From positions 25,689,737 through 25,753,736 of the forward strand of contig NC_091323.1 in the NCBI RefSeq assembly GCF_038502225.1: DNA of 64,000 nucleotides, read 5' to 3'. This document shows positions 11,143 to 20,928 of this stretch, in pieces; position 1 is the stretch's first letter; every line of letters starts with the position of its first letter. A program made the position numbers and the translations under genes. Under the pieces are notes generated by a model. The model did not search any database, was not told where the DNA came from, and saw only the letters and a list, made by a program, of their open reading frames with translations. Source of the stretch: Cherax quadricarinatus (Eukaryota; Arthropoda; Malacostraca; Decapoda; Parastacidae).

Positions 11143-11534
11143 ATGTCGTGCCAAATAGGTAAAACTGGTCAATTAGCAAGAACTCGTTGAAAATTAAGTC
11201 CTTTCGAAAAATTTCTTTTATATGTTTAAAGATATATATTTTTTCATTTATGTTAATGTAAAAATTAATAATTTTGTACCAAAAGAACCTTAGAAAATTA
11301 CCTAACCTTATTATAACAAGTGCAATTTAATTTAGCCTAATCCAACTAAATACATTTTAGATAAGTTTACAACAATTTAATAATAAACAAACACAATGAA
11401 ATATATTTTTTTAGTTAGGTTCAGAATGATTTTTGCGAAATTACTGCATACACAAATTTTCGCTTGTCTTATTCGGCAAGAAGTGCGTTGCTATTTAAGC
11501 CAAACTCGCAAATTTTACCTATTCGACACGACAT
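11143..11534. mobile_element. MITE-like element with ~20-bp terminal inverted repeats
   Basis: Starts TGTCGTGCCAAATAGGTAAAA and ends with the near-complement TTTTACCTATTCGACACGACA, so ~21-bp imperfect inverted ends bound a ~390-bp AT-rich non-coding body. It sits inside a TA tract, fitting a TA-targeting DNA transposon, but the target duplication cannot be told apart from the surrounding TA repeat. No transposase is encoded. Confidence 0.75.
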
Positions 11535-12374
11535 ATATAAATATATATTTATACTGAGGATGAAAAATGACTATATTCTAATCTTATTTATATAAACACT
11601 GAAGTAAGGGATTTCGAATTTGCTGACTTTGTTGCGACAACTGGTGGTCCTACTGATGGTGTTAATGCTGCTGTTACCCGGCCTATTATTTCTCTTAATT
11701 CACATCTCTGTAGGATAGTAAAAGCGATATAAAAATAACAATAACAGAGAAGATGAATATTGTAGTGACAAATATTATTGACAGTGATAATATATGAGGA
11801 TGGGCGATCACGGTTGTAGTGACACTGATTATGATTATAATGAACGTGAAGGTGATGACAAAAGCAACATGAAGACGATGACAAAAGCAACATAAAGGCG
11901 TTGACACAAGCAACATAAGGTGACGACAAAAGCAAGATCACTGCTAATACGGAAACAGTAACAACACAAATGTTAAACACTTAAAACGCCTATAATGTTT
12001 AAGCAGTCGTAACATACGGAATACCAGATTTAGTATTCACAATCAACAATTATCCATGCATGCACAATTAATATTATATGTATTCGAGGAATACTAACCG
12101 GAGTGCTTCAAATTTCTGAAATATCTGACCTTGTACAGAATGATGACGAAGTTCTTCGATTCTGTAGGTGGACTTGTTATACCAGTGTGAGCGAGTGTGG
12201 GATTGCGCTAGAATCTTTGAATCAGTCTTCAGCTGCACCTCAAGCTGTATTTAAGGAAATATATTTTGTTGTCATGCATTTGAGCTACTAAAGGTATAAT
12301 ATAGTGCAAAGTTAACACTAGCCTAGCTAATGTTAGCTTAACTTTAGTTGTATAAGCGATCAAAATTCGTAATG
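11535..12374. other. Anonymous DNA with short degenerate repeats
   Basis: No gene seen. At about 11850-11940 a GATGACAAAAGCAACAT-type unit recurs four times with drift; the frames through it are artefacts of the repeat. Confidence 0.5.
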
Positions 12375-12432
12375 AACTAATATACTGGAGTGGTTAATGC
12401 GACGGCTAGTGATCCCAGACCACTGGTTCGAG
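12375..12432 (+). mobile_element. tRNA-derived SINE relic
   Basis: Contains an A-box-like GGAGTGGTTAATGCG and a B-box-like GGTTCGAGTCCC about 35 bp apart, as in the SINE head at 8275-8352. The flanks are too diverged to define the ends. Confidence 0.5.
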
Positions 12433-12713
12433 TCCCAATGATACTATTATATAGATTGAAAAAATTATGAAGGAAAATATTTCAAAATTCAAAGACACTT
12501 ATGATACTACGGGGTGTGTACACCGAGGAAAAAAAACAAATAAATCCATAATTCTGTTATGATTACATTGTACACTGAGATAAAAGGTTCACAACTACTT
12601 CCCTCAAAACTGACTCTCCCTGCTGACTCATGTGAAAGCTGAAATCGATTTGCAAGAAGTTTTCTGTAGTTTTTTCCTCCTCTTTTCTGAATACCTGGGT
12701 CACATTAGTGGCT

Positions 12714-13002
12714 TTTCAGTCACGGGATACCTTTCACTGTCCTGAGATTCCTGAATAGAAGTCATGGGACACCTTTCTTTGTCCTGGTATTTATGAATAA
12801 GTCAGGGAACACCTTTCATTGTCCTGGTATTTCTGAATAAGTCAGGGAACACCTTTCATTGTCCTAGTATTTCCGAATAAGTCAGGGAACACCTTTCTTT
12901 GTCCTGGTATTTATGAATAAGTCAGGGAACACCTTTCATTGTCCTGGTATTTCTGAATAAGTCAGGGAACACCTTTCATTGTCCTGGTATTCCTAAATAA
13001 GT
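12714..13002. repeat. 40-bp minisatellite, ~7 copies
   Basis: The unit runs from GTCAGGGAACACC through TTTCATTGTCCTGG to TATTTCTGAATAA. Copies at 12801, 12841, 12881, 12921 and 12961 are exactly 40 bp apart. The first two and the last are degenerate. Confidence 0.9.
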
Positions 13003-13789
13003 TTTAATGAGAGGCATAACTCATCATCCAAACTTTCTCTTTGATCATTCTAGACTTCCATTCATCCCCGATGCTTTAGTCCTTTAACTGTTAATATTCC
13101 TCATAATTATTCCATCGGTATTTTTTTGATCACTTCGGCTGTTTCTAACCAAGGTAAGTGACTCATAAAAGCAAACACATTCAGACAAATAAAATGCATT
13201 CACCACAACCTACTGAATCTACACACCAATCCCACTCATCATTTCGAGTGTAGTCACTGTACTTGGATTTTCAGAGGTAGCACCAAATATCCTCGCTAAA
13301 ATTGGGATGGTCTTGAGATTTTCCTATGTAAGCAATGTCTTGAAGTGTCTCTTCTCTTTCATCCAGATGACCTGACCCACTTCTCTCAAGAGTCCTACAA
13401 TTATTTTCCTCTTCATTTTACTTCTTGTATATTCATGAGAGAACCTGGAAGTTTTCTTTATATTTTTTTTTGCCTAGGTTCCTTTCAAAATCTTTGAGTT
13501 GATTTGAAATGTTTTTCCAAGTATTTCCATGTATTGCATGTATTTCCTTAAGAAGTTAAATTTAGATTTATTAATTTTTTAACCGCTATTGTGTGTCACG
13601 GCATCACCTTCTCTCTAGTTTTTCTCCCTTTAAAATATTTTTAGCACCAGTCATAAGATGACTCTTGGGAAATTATTTCGATGATGAGTTAAGGTCTTCT
13701 TCACTCAATAGCCATATTTCAGTAGTCTTCTATTTGTATATTCTTAAATTTTTATGTCGTGAATAATAAAGAGCAAAACACTGATGCTT
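13003..13789. other. Anonymous DNA, no gene recognised
   Basis: AT-rich (T-rich on the plus strand from ~13430), with no recognisable motif or long frame. Confidence 0.5.
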
Positions 13790-13930
13790 GAACAATTCAC
13801 AACCCACAATTTGGACAGAAAACATACGACGACGTTTCGGTTCGTCCTTGATCATTATCAAGTCGCGACTTAGAAAACGAGAAAGAAGACACGTGAGAAA
13901 ACTAAGATTAGGTCAAGGTTGCTGCGGTCT
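13790..13930 (-). mobile_element. PLE terminal (pLTR-like) fragment
   Basis: A non-coding stretch containing ACGACGACGTTTCGG followed by TTATCAAGTCGCGAC. It resembles the ends of the degenerate PLE at 35215-36020 and holds a hammerhead-like motif on the minus strand. It is cut off at its right end by a LINE-B relic. Confidence 0.5.
13826..13866 (-). ncRNA. Hammerhead-like motif (U3/A8 core), partly decayed
   Basis: On the minus strand: helix I GCGAC, core TTGATAA, extra T, a poorly paired helix II, GAAA, ACGT palindrome, C at position 17, then GTCGT, which pairs with GCGAC (one G-U). The cleavage triplet would be GUC. Helix II has mismatches, so this copy is probably inactive. Confidence 0.45.
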
Positions 13931-13931
13931 A

Positions 13932-14130
13932 GTTACGGCTTCTAGCACCGCCTACCTGGAGGGTATTCCGGGAATCAACGCCCCCCGGGGCCCTGTCCAC
14001 GACCAGGCCTCCAGGTGGCTCAGTGCCTGATCAACCAGGCTGTTACTGCTGGCCACACGTAGTCCAAAATACGAACTACAACCTAGCTGATCGACTATTC
14101 TCACTAAGTGTCCAGATACTTCATCATACA
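13932..14130 (-). mobile_element. LINE-B 3'-end relic
   Basis: The minus-strand frame reads ASSNSLVDQALSHLEAWSWTGPRG, the same ending as the LINE-B copy at 20929-21545 (ASSNSLVDQALIHREAWSWTGPRG). It begins with the family's ACCTGGAGG terminus. Confidence 0.8.
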
Positions 14131-14480
14131 ACACACGAATATAACAACTTAGAACCATATTTCACTAAATGTTCCATAACAAAATATTACATACAAGTAG
14201 CTAAGAAAAAAAGATTTACTAAAAAAATATAACGTGGAGCGAATTATCTTAGAAATTATTAAACTAACATAAGTGATGAGAAGGAAAAAGTGTAATTATG
14301 TTAAGAAAACGTCTAGAGAAACATTCAAAACACAAAATTATTTTTGAATGTGTCATTAATCAAGTCAGTATAAATAATAAAAGATAATATAGACCGAGAG
14401 GTGTATATATTGTTAAGAGTTAACTTTAATCACTGTTTTAGGGATTAAAATATCCTGGAGTGGTGATGCACAGGTGACAT
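14131..14480. other. Anonymous AT-rich DNA
   Basis: No gene or clear repeat visible; A-rich with no frame of note. Confidence 0.5.
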
Positions 14481-14761
14481 GTTGAAGATTATAACACATG
14501 TGCAACAGTTGGGTACCTTTATTGATGAAATATTACACCTGCACAGTAGGCTTCTTCAGTCAAATCCAGAGGCAGCAGGTGTAGTAGTGAAATGAAGATG
14601 ATGTAATCAGTCCAACAACCAAGGTTGAGGGACTGATTACAACATCTTCATTTCACTACTACTGCTGCCTCTATATATGACTGAAGAAGCCTACTGTGTA
14701 GGCGAAACGTTTCATCAATAAAGGTACCCAACTACTGCACATGTATCTTAATCTTCAACTT
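14481..14761. mobile_element. Fold-back element with hammerhead-like core, ~280 bp
   Basis: Two arms (~14481-14615 and ~14625-14761) are near reverse complements. Landmarks are GTTGAAGAT...CACATGTGCA...GGGTACCTTTATTGATGAAA in the left arm and the complement in the right. The centre reads CAACCTTGG-like. No coding capacity. It shares termini and the GAAACGTTTC block with the elements at 42591, 49222 and 59000, and is interpreted as a PLE-derived non-autonomous unit. Confidence 0.75.
14677..14715 (+). ncRNA. Hammerhead-ribozyme-like motif, C3/G8 core, all helices paired
   Basis: Helix I ATGA (14677-14680), core CTGAAGA (14681-14687), extra A, helix II GCCTAC/GTAGGC with a TGT loop (14689-14703), GAAA (14704-14707), helix III palindrome ACGT ending at 14710, T at position 17 (14711), then TCAT (14712-14715), which pairs perfectly with ATGA. 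All conserved core bases of a hammerhead are present apart from the one extra A before helix II. The opposite arm carries a decayed version (GTAA for GAAA). Confidence 0.62.
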
Positions 14762-15284
14762 GTCTATTTTATACCATTTTCAACATAACATGTACCCTTA
14801 ACGACCTTTCTTGTAGTATATAGAACTGAAACCCAATAAACCAACCATTCAACCAATACAATTGATAATTAACATGAAACGGGTAAAATTCTAAAACTGT
14901 ATTTTATTCATTTTAAATAAGGGAGAACATGACGGAAAATCTAAAGTAAATACAGAACGGAAATTCCTTGTGCCTAGGAATTAAGTTTACAGAAAAAAAT
15001 ACAAGAGAAACCAGTCTCCTGAAACATTTGTTATGGTCCTACAACAATGTAAGGCAAAGATTAGCATACCCTGGGCACACCTGTTAACTAATTCAGTGAA
15101 TTTGAGCACTGCCCTGTTATCATGAAGAATAAATTTATTTTCTGGAGTTGAGCACTACACTGTTATCAAGGAAACTGGCAAATGTATTACCAATTCTTAA
15201 AAGATGAAACACAGCCTCAAACAATACATAATGTTGATGTATTACTTGAACCAATAACTTCAACATAACTCGTAGCTCACAACA
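14762..15284. other. Anonymous DNA, no gene recognised
   Basis: AT-rich with no motif or repeat. The segment TGAGCACT(G/A)C...CTGTTATCA occurs twice (about 15104 and 15149), a small local duplication. Confidence 0.45.
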
Positions 15285-15420
15285 GAAGACGTCTGATTCG
15301 ATCCTGCGGAGGGAACCAACGTTGGGCAAATTTCCTTACACCTCTTGCCCCAGTTACTTATTTACCTAACAGTATATATAGATGCCTGAGTGTTAGCCGA
15401 CTGTTGTGCGTAGGATCCTG
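15285..15420 (+). mobile_element. SINE-like relic
   Basis: Has a B-box-like GATTCGATCCTGC and, 100 bp on, TGTTAGCCGACTGTTGTGCG followed by GATCCTGGGAG. These align with the body of the SINEs at 19112-19412 and 37490-37797 (TGTTAGTCGATCGGTGTGGG, CATCCTGGGA). The tail is missing and replaced by a G-rich stretch. Confidence 0.5.
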
Positions 15421-16019
15421 GGAGAGGAAGGAAGGGGAGGGGATGGGGAGGGGACGGGAAGGGAGGGGTAGTATACGCACCTTAAACTAGGCTGGGGGCT
15501 CTGGAATAAGGTAGAGGTAGGATAACAGTTCTTGGCCTGTAAATTTACTAAAAAGACAGACTTATTCCCAGCAAGATAAAGCCCTTATTATTTTTTTAAC
15601 AAGACTATGTCTAAACTAAACATATCTATCTTTCTCCCTTTTTAAAGTGACCATCTCTTCACTTTCTCTTGCTGAAGCCTGGGTGCAGGCGTAGTTTCTG
15701 TCTTGTTATTACCGAATGTGTCCTCCACTCCTTGAGCTGGCTGACCCATACTGCTTAGTGCTTCACTTACAATAACAGTATTCCTCCTTCCGTTCCACAT
15801 TTCCCCTTATAAGTATCATAACTTTTTTTTTAAATATATTAAGCGTTGAGCCACCAGCTTGAGTTAATTACCGGCGCAGCAAAGAAGTGGTTGAAGTTAC
15901 ACTGTGTAGCGGTCACCAACAATTCCTTTGATGTTACTTCATGGCCATACAACTATGCTCAGTGTGTGTTTGTACTCACCTATTTGTACTCACACGACTC
16001 ACGAAGTCGTAATAACACG
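15421..16019. other. Anonymous DNA with G-rich tract
   Basis: A GGGAGGGGA-type tract at 15420-15472, otherwise unremarkable. A TTTGTACTCACCTATTTG block at ~15970 is the terminal sequence of the LINE-D family, here only a few tens of bases. Confidence 0.5.
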
Positions 16020-16170
16020 ATTACAAACATACCAAGGTACGGATGGGGTTAGAACCTATGGTAAGTGAGCCGTAAAACTCCACTGGGCCAGCTGGCCCAG
16101 TGGCTTATGCAGTGGCCTTGAGTTTTACGACTCATTTACCATGGGTTCTAACCTCATTCGTACCGTGCTT
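16020..16170. mobile_element. tRNA-SINE heads in inverted (fold-back) arrangement
   Basis: The plus strand 16088-16160 reads a tRNA-like head: GGCCCAGTGGCTTATGCAG (A box), GAGTTTTACGACTCA (anticodon-arm region), GGGTTCTAACCTC (B box). The preceding 16028-16087 is the reverse complement of the same head (GGTTAGAACC...GTAAAACTCCA). The two meet at CTGGGCCAGCTGGCCCAG, itself a perfect palindrome. Confidence 0.7.
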
Positions 16171-16265
16171 TGTACTCACTTATTTGTGGTTGCAGGGGTC
16201 GAGTCGCAGCTCCTGACTGCGACTCGACCTCTTCGCTGGTCACAACTAGATCCACTTTCTCCCTG
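16171..16265 (-). mobile_element. LINE-D 3' end fragment
   Basis: TTTGTACTCACTTATTTGTGG through CGAGTCGCAGCTCCTG and CCTCTTCGCTGGTC to CCACTTTCTCCCTG. The same order of blocks occurs at 50265-50350 and at the start of the relic at 43085. Confidence 0.6.
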
Positions 16266-16439
16266 CTCGTATGTGTGTAATTTGCATTGAGTGATTTACA
16301 TTCAGTGTGTAAATGAAATTCAGTGCATGATTTGCACTGGGTCCGTCGTGATTTACATTGTGATTGGTGCGATGCGTGATTGTAGCAATGGTGGGTGTCG
16401 GTCTTCCTGAAGCAGCTGCTCTGTGTTACTCAAGTTAAT
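16266..16439. other. Anonymous short spacer
   Basis: Loosely repeated TGATTTACATT / TTCAGTG words, no gene. Confidence 0.4.
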
Positions 16440-16705
16440 AAAACTTGATATAAATTGTTAAATCAAACTTGATTTGAACTTGTTAAATCAAACTCGATTT
16501 AAACTTGTTAAATTAAACTTGATTTAAACTTGTTAAATCAAACTTGATTTGAACTTGTTAAATCAAACTTGATTAAAACTTGTTAAATCAAACTTGATTT
16601 AAACTTGTTAAATCAAACTTGATTTAAACTTGTTAAATCAAACTTGATTTAAACTTGCTAAATCAAACTTTGATTTAAACTTGTTAAATCAAACTTGATA
16701 TAAAC
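16440..16705. repeat. 25-bp minisatellite, ~10 copies
   Basis: Unit AAACTTGTTAAATCAAACTT followed by GATTT. Units are nearly identical with single substitutions. The unit is largely made of near-complementary AAACTTG / CAAACTT words. Confidence 0.9.
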
Positions 16706-16884
16706 TTATTCTGTTTCGAAAAATCTCAAATTATTTTCTCCAGATCTTGAAGCTTTCAGAACTAATTAGTGAGATATCTGTTTGTTTTAAATTAATAACC
16801 AGTTCCACGACTGAACATAATATTAATTCAGTAGGAAAGTTATATTAATAAATTTAACACTTTGAAGACATAAAACAAGTGAAA

Positions 16885-17037
16885 GAGAGAGAGAGAGAGA
16901 GAGAGATGGCTCCAACTTTATCCTGTTCCCTATTTGTCTCATAAAAATAAAAACGCTTTCAAATGAACTGATGTAGGTAACAGCTCTTAGCTTGTAAATA
17001 AAGTTAAGAACCTTGACCTAATCTTGTAAAACCCCGT

Positions 17038-17106
<69 letters not shown>
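16885..17106 (+). mobile_element. LINE-C tail with (GA)n 3' end
   Basis: From ATGGCTCCAACTTTATCCTG (16904) to GTGTAAAAGAGAGAG, then (GA)n to ~17106. It matches 23418-23635 (same ATGGCTCCAACTT, CAAATGA(A/G)CTGATGTAGG, AACAGCTCTTAGCTTG, AACC(C)TGTGTAAA order). In the 23-kb copy the upstream sequence is coding (HRWLQLHP...), so this is the 3'UTR. The copy is preceded directly by another (GA)n. Confidence 0.8.
17041..17106. repeat. (GA)n microsatellite
   Basis: About 32 GA units, forming the 3' tail of the LINE-C copy. Confidence 0.95.
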
Positions 17107-17110
<4 letters not shown>

Positions 17111-18054
17111 TGAAAGAGACTAGAGTAAGTTTTCGAATGAACAAAGGCTTTATAATCAACTCACAATTCAACAAGGAAGAGTGTAGACGACCTTTTTATC
17201 CCTGCAGGACCATTCTCCAGTCGGAAAGACCGAAATGTGCCCTAAAGTCTCCTTCTTCGAATGTTGTTACTGGCTGTGAATTGCTCCAGCCGCGGAACTG
17301 TGACTTTCGTTTATGTTGATTTTTATTCTTTATGCTGATTTTTAATTATATTTATGAAATATATTCCGAAGAGAAGCACAGACACTTTTTTATTATCCGA
17401 GTAATTGTTGAAAATGATTAACGAGAATTAGCATGAAATTGCCACGATTGTCACTGATAGATCTTAAGCAGCAAAATCATCAGGATATATGGGTGAATAA
17501 TCTTTGTCATCATGGTATACTGATGATCTATATCATGGTATACTGATGACCTAAATCATGGTAAACAAAGCACTATATCATCATGGTATACTGATGAATT
17601 CACTAAGCCGTAATTACCTGAGTGAACACTGGATGGCTGGAAACAATGCTTAGCTGGAAGTCCTGACTGTTGTTAATTTCTGACATGGACGGCAGCTTAT
17701 CTCCTCTTACCTAACCTTTCAGCACGGACTTTAATTAGGTATTTATAAGCGCGGATAATTAGGGCGTTAATGGTCCATTACAGCGTTTGACCTTAATCCA
17801 GCCGCTGGGACGTTATACTTTTTTATAATACAAACGAAAATTGGTACTTTGAATTTTGGAAGCGCGCGTGCAGATGGCGCTGATTTCTGACGGCGACTAA
17901 AGATGTACGGGAAATTTCTTCAAAGAGGTTAGGAAAATGTGTGTGAGGAAGTGAGTGTGAAGAAGTTCACTGGATACTCCCATCTAGGTAGGTCCCTTCA
18001 GGGCGGCCTATTCCTTACACGGGTTTAGCGATTCCCAATAATAATAATAATAAC
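17107..18054. other. Anonymous DNA with a small tandem repeat
   Basis: No gene. At 17508-17600 the word ATCATGGTATACTGATGA recurs four times with drift, at ~27-50 bp spacing. A short (AAT)n lies at ~18037-18052. Confidence 0.5.
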
Positions 18055-19111
18055 CTGGGGGCTCGTAGCGCAGTAGTGCCGCTTTCAGCTAGCAACTGAT
18101 CGTAAGAAACACGCTCATTAATATATTCCACCCTGAAAATTAATCCCCAGGTCTCTGACGAGAGCCGCTAATGTACCCACTCAACTACACGTTGAGTGAT
18201 ACCAACAACATCAACTTTCACTTCAATTTTGCACCCACACTAACCCCTTCATCATTAACCACCACCTCCACTAACCCTCACGGCACTTTAAGACCCCACG
18301 TTTTTCAGCGTAATCATAATCATAATAATAATAATAATAATAATTGCAATTGAAGGGCTCACAGTCAATCCCGAAAGAATCTAGACGAGAATTTCTTACA
18401 CTTGTTATGTGACATTGTAGTAAATAGTATATTGATAATTGCTTTAATTTATTTACCCAGTAAATTAAACGGTGCAAAAACTATCAGTCCTGACACCGCC
18501 TAAGGTAGACATAAATCTACCTACACTAGAGTAACTATAACCTCATCTGGGACTTTTCCCAGATGAACTTTTTTTTCAGAAAAACACAAAATATCTAACT
18601 TACCTCGAAAAACGTTTGAAGGAAACGTCTTCGGTGACACCTGGGAGCACGCCTTACCTGTAGACAAGATATTATGATTAAAACTTATGTTATTTCCCGA
18701 GAAAAACTTCAATGCCTTGGATCGCTATTGAACACACACACACACACAATTAGAGAGAGAGAGACAGACAGACAGAGAAAAAGAGATAGCTATTATCTAA
18801 CCTTGGTTAATTCAAAGCCGGGTTCATTATAACCCAGTCTGGCACTATGGCTGATAAGCGTGCAGATTTGAGTGTTTTCCGGTGCAGCTGAGCTACCGCG
18901 TTGCTAGACGTGTAGAAGCCGTTTTTTTAATTTGTTATGTTTAAACTCGATACACCTTATTATAAGTTTATGTAACCTACATTAAGCAAACCAAACTTAA
19001 CCGAGCTTTAAATAAGGAAAACTTGCGTTGTTTACAAGAACGTTAAGAGATCAACGTTGTAAATTGAAGGTAGGTTGTATACTATCCTTAAGGATGCAAC
19101 TCTCAACCGTT
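18055..19111. other. Anonymous DNA, possible SINE piece at 18055-18180
   Basis: 18058-18110 (GGGGGCTCGTAGCGCAGTAG followed by GCCGCTTTCAGCTAG) has a tRNA-like A-box flavour, but I cannot place a B box. An (AAT)n run is at ~18318-18342 and a (CA)n at ~18732-18747. No gene. Confidence 0.4.
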
Positions 19112-19379
19112 TACCCAGGTACCTATTAAGTCGATCGCTAGCGCACTTAGCTCGCATACTGAGTTCTGAAGATCGATCCCCCATACGGCTGGAAACATTA
19201 GGACATGTTTCCTTAAGACACCTGCTGTCCCTGTTCACCCATCAGTAAACTGGGTACGTGGGTGTTAGTCGATCGGTGTGGGTCGCATCCTGGGACAAAA
19301 TTGACCTAATTTGCAAGAAATGCTCTGCATAACAAGGGCTAGGACTGTATACCTTGTACATGTGCCTGTAGAAATAAAG

Positions 19380-19412
<33 letters not shown>
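19112..19412 (+). mobile_element. tRNA-derived SINE with (ATT)n tail, copy 1
   Basis: About 300 bp. tRNA-like head (GATCGCTAGCGCACTTAGC, GATCGATCCCCCATACGG), a body with GGAAACATTAGGACATG and CTGCTGTCCCTGTTCACC, CAAAATTGACCTAATTTGC, and a 3' end TGTAGAAATAAAGATTATT running into (ATT)n. It aligns over its full length with 37490-37797. Pol III transcribed if active; mobilised by a partner LINE that recognises the tail. Confidence 0.85.
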
Positions 19413-19418
<6 letters not shown>

Positions 19419-19699
19419 ACTGCAAACTGAATAGGGATACTGGGCGTATGGAAACTTGCCCATACGTCTCCTTTTTCCCGAAGAATCGAACTCAGGGGTC
19501 TTTGGTTGCAAGCTGAATGTTATGACCAGAGAGCAATAGGTCATTTGTTACACAGAATATTGCTGACAGTGTAAAGAAATCATACGTAGGGGATCCTGTG
19601 AAGGGTTTAAATTTCCTAGCACAGTACAGTTACAACCACAAATCAATAACAAAAGCATCAACTTATCCCTTATCACTGAAACTGCAAAACTTTATAACA
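19413..19699. other. Anonymous short spacer
   Basis: No gene or repeat seen beyond the SINE tail. Confidence 0.4.
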
Positions 19700-19845
19700 C
19701 GACACAATATGCAGAACAAACCTTTATTAGTTGACTAAGTTTCACTTTGACCAGAACTTCAGCCAGACAAAATGTGACTTAATAAAGCTCCGTTTAGACC
19801 CAAACTTGGTTAATAAACAAAGGTTTGCTCTGCGTACACAGTTTC
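19700..19845. mobile_element. Degenerate fold-back element, PLE-end-like
   Basis: GCAGAACAAACCTTTATTAG on the left and CAAAGGTTTGCTCTGC on the right are near reverse complements ~100 bp apart. The inner TTAATAAAGCTCC...CCAAACTT resembles the TTGATAAAGCTC...GAAACG motif of the 37-kb and 51-kb elements with G5 and the GAAA changed. A decayed member of the hammerhead-bearing repeats. Confidence 0.45.
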
Positions 19846-20734
19846 TACCATATTTGAGGACAAAACTTGCCTCTCAAGCCTCCAGCATAAGTGTAACTCC
19901 TTAAACATGGCACTTGAATACTAGCAAGACGATGATAACTACCACGAGTCATGTGAATTCAGGAGTAAATGTCGCTAATTAGATGGCATTCATCACTGCG
20001 CCTCTCCGTTCATCAGTCCTCGGCCCATTGTCTTAGAAACGATGCTTCAGTGACAGCAGCAACGAGGCAGACATCTTGCTCAAACACTCTCATCAAAGGT
20101 CTCAGGAAAGCAGTACTCCTGAATATTGGAGAACTCGAGTCAGGAAGACGCTTGAGATATACTGATGATCTATATAATGCAAATATGAGTATGTTTGTAT
20201 AGATACTATCTCATGTTAACATTGCTGGGAATGAGCTCATGAAGTGAAAGAAATACGAACCAAAAAATTATACATTACAAGTATGGAAAAACATTGAAGC
20301 AAATTATGTGGGAAAATAAAAAAAAACAAAGATGAGTTCAGTGAGAGAAGTGAATAACTCAATAGTGAAATTGTGAAGTATTACAACATGGCTGTTGCAT
20401 TATGTGAGACATTTGTTTATGGAAATAACGGTGCAAACAGAAAAAGAGAGATGACTTAGGCTTGTTTAGGTTATCTGTATATGTAGCAGGTTAGTGTACC
20501 AACTCTCAGAGTGGTAAGACAGTGTAATATGGAGAGCAGAACAAATAATCTCTCCAACACACTAAGAATCCAGCAGATTACAAGCTTATGGAGCTGAACA
20601 ACGTAAGCACCTTGTAACTAAGACTGGAAGCAGTTAAAAAAATATATAGAATTTACTCCAATTAAATACTGGTAATTTGTAAAGGATAGTAATACCTGCA
20701 GAGAGGAAAAAATACCAGTTAAAATAGTAAATAA
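19846..20734. other. Anonymous DNA, no gene recognised
   Basis: Nothing beyond short frames; A-rich from 20220. Confidence 0.5.
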
Positions 20735-20736
20735 AA

Positions 20737-20774
20737 CCTGAGAGCTTTCATGTGTTTGCACACATCTTCAGAGG
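20737..20774 (-). ncRNA. Hammerhead-like motif, left arm
   Basis: Minus strand: helix I CCT, core CTGAAGA, extra T, helix II GTGTG/CACAT with a CAAA loop, GAAA, AGCTCT (AGCGCT palindrome in the other arm), C at position 17, AGG pairing with CCT. The core is intact. Confidence 0.5.
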
Positions 20775-20809
20775 AATAAGAAGAGGTTCTCTTGCCTCTT
20801 CTTCCTATT

Positions 20810-20849
20810 CCTCTGGAGATATGTGTACAAGCCCATGAAAGCGCTCAGG
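20810..20849 (+). ncRNA. Hammerhead-like motif, right arm, core mutated
   Basis: Helix I CCT, core CTGGAGA (A6 to G), extra T, weak helix II, GAAA, palindrome AGCGCT, C, AGG. The A6 change should impair cleavage. Confidence 0.4.
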
Positions 20850-20928
20850 TTATATTTTCTATTATCCCTGTTGTATATTTTCATATTTGCAGTTACGCTT
20901 TTTATTGTGATTTCTTCCACCTGTAGAT

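Larger units (their letters stand above)
20735..20851. mobile_element. Compact fold-back element, two hammerhead-like arms
   Basis: AACCTGAGAGCTTTCATGTG on the left and CATGAAAGCGCTCAGGTT on the right are near reverse complements, as are GAGGAATAAGAAGAGG and CCTCTTCTTCCTATTCCTC. The arms are ~52 bp with a loop of under 10 bp. This is the smallest fold-back in the window. Confidence 0.7.
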
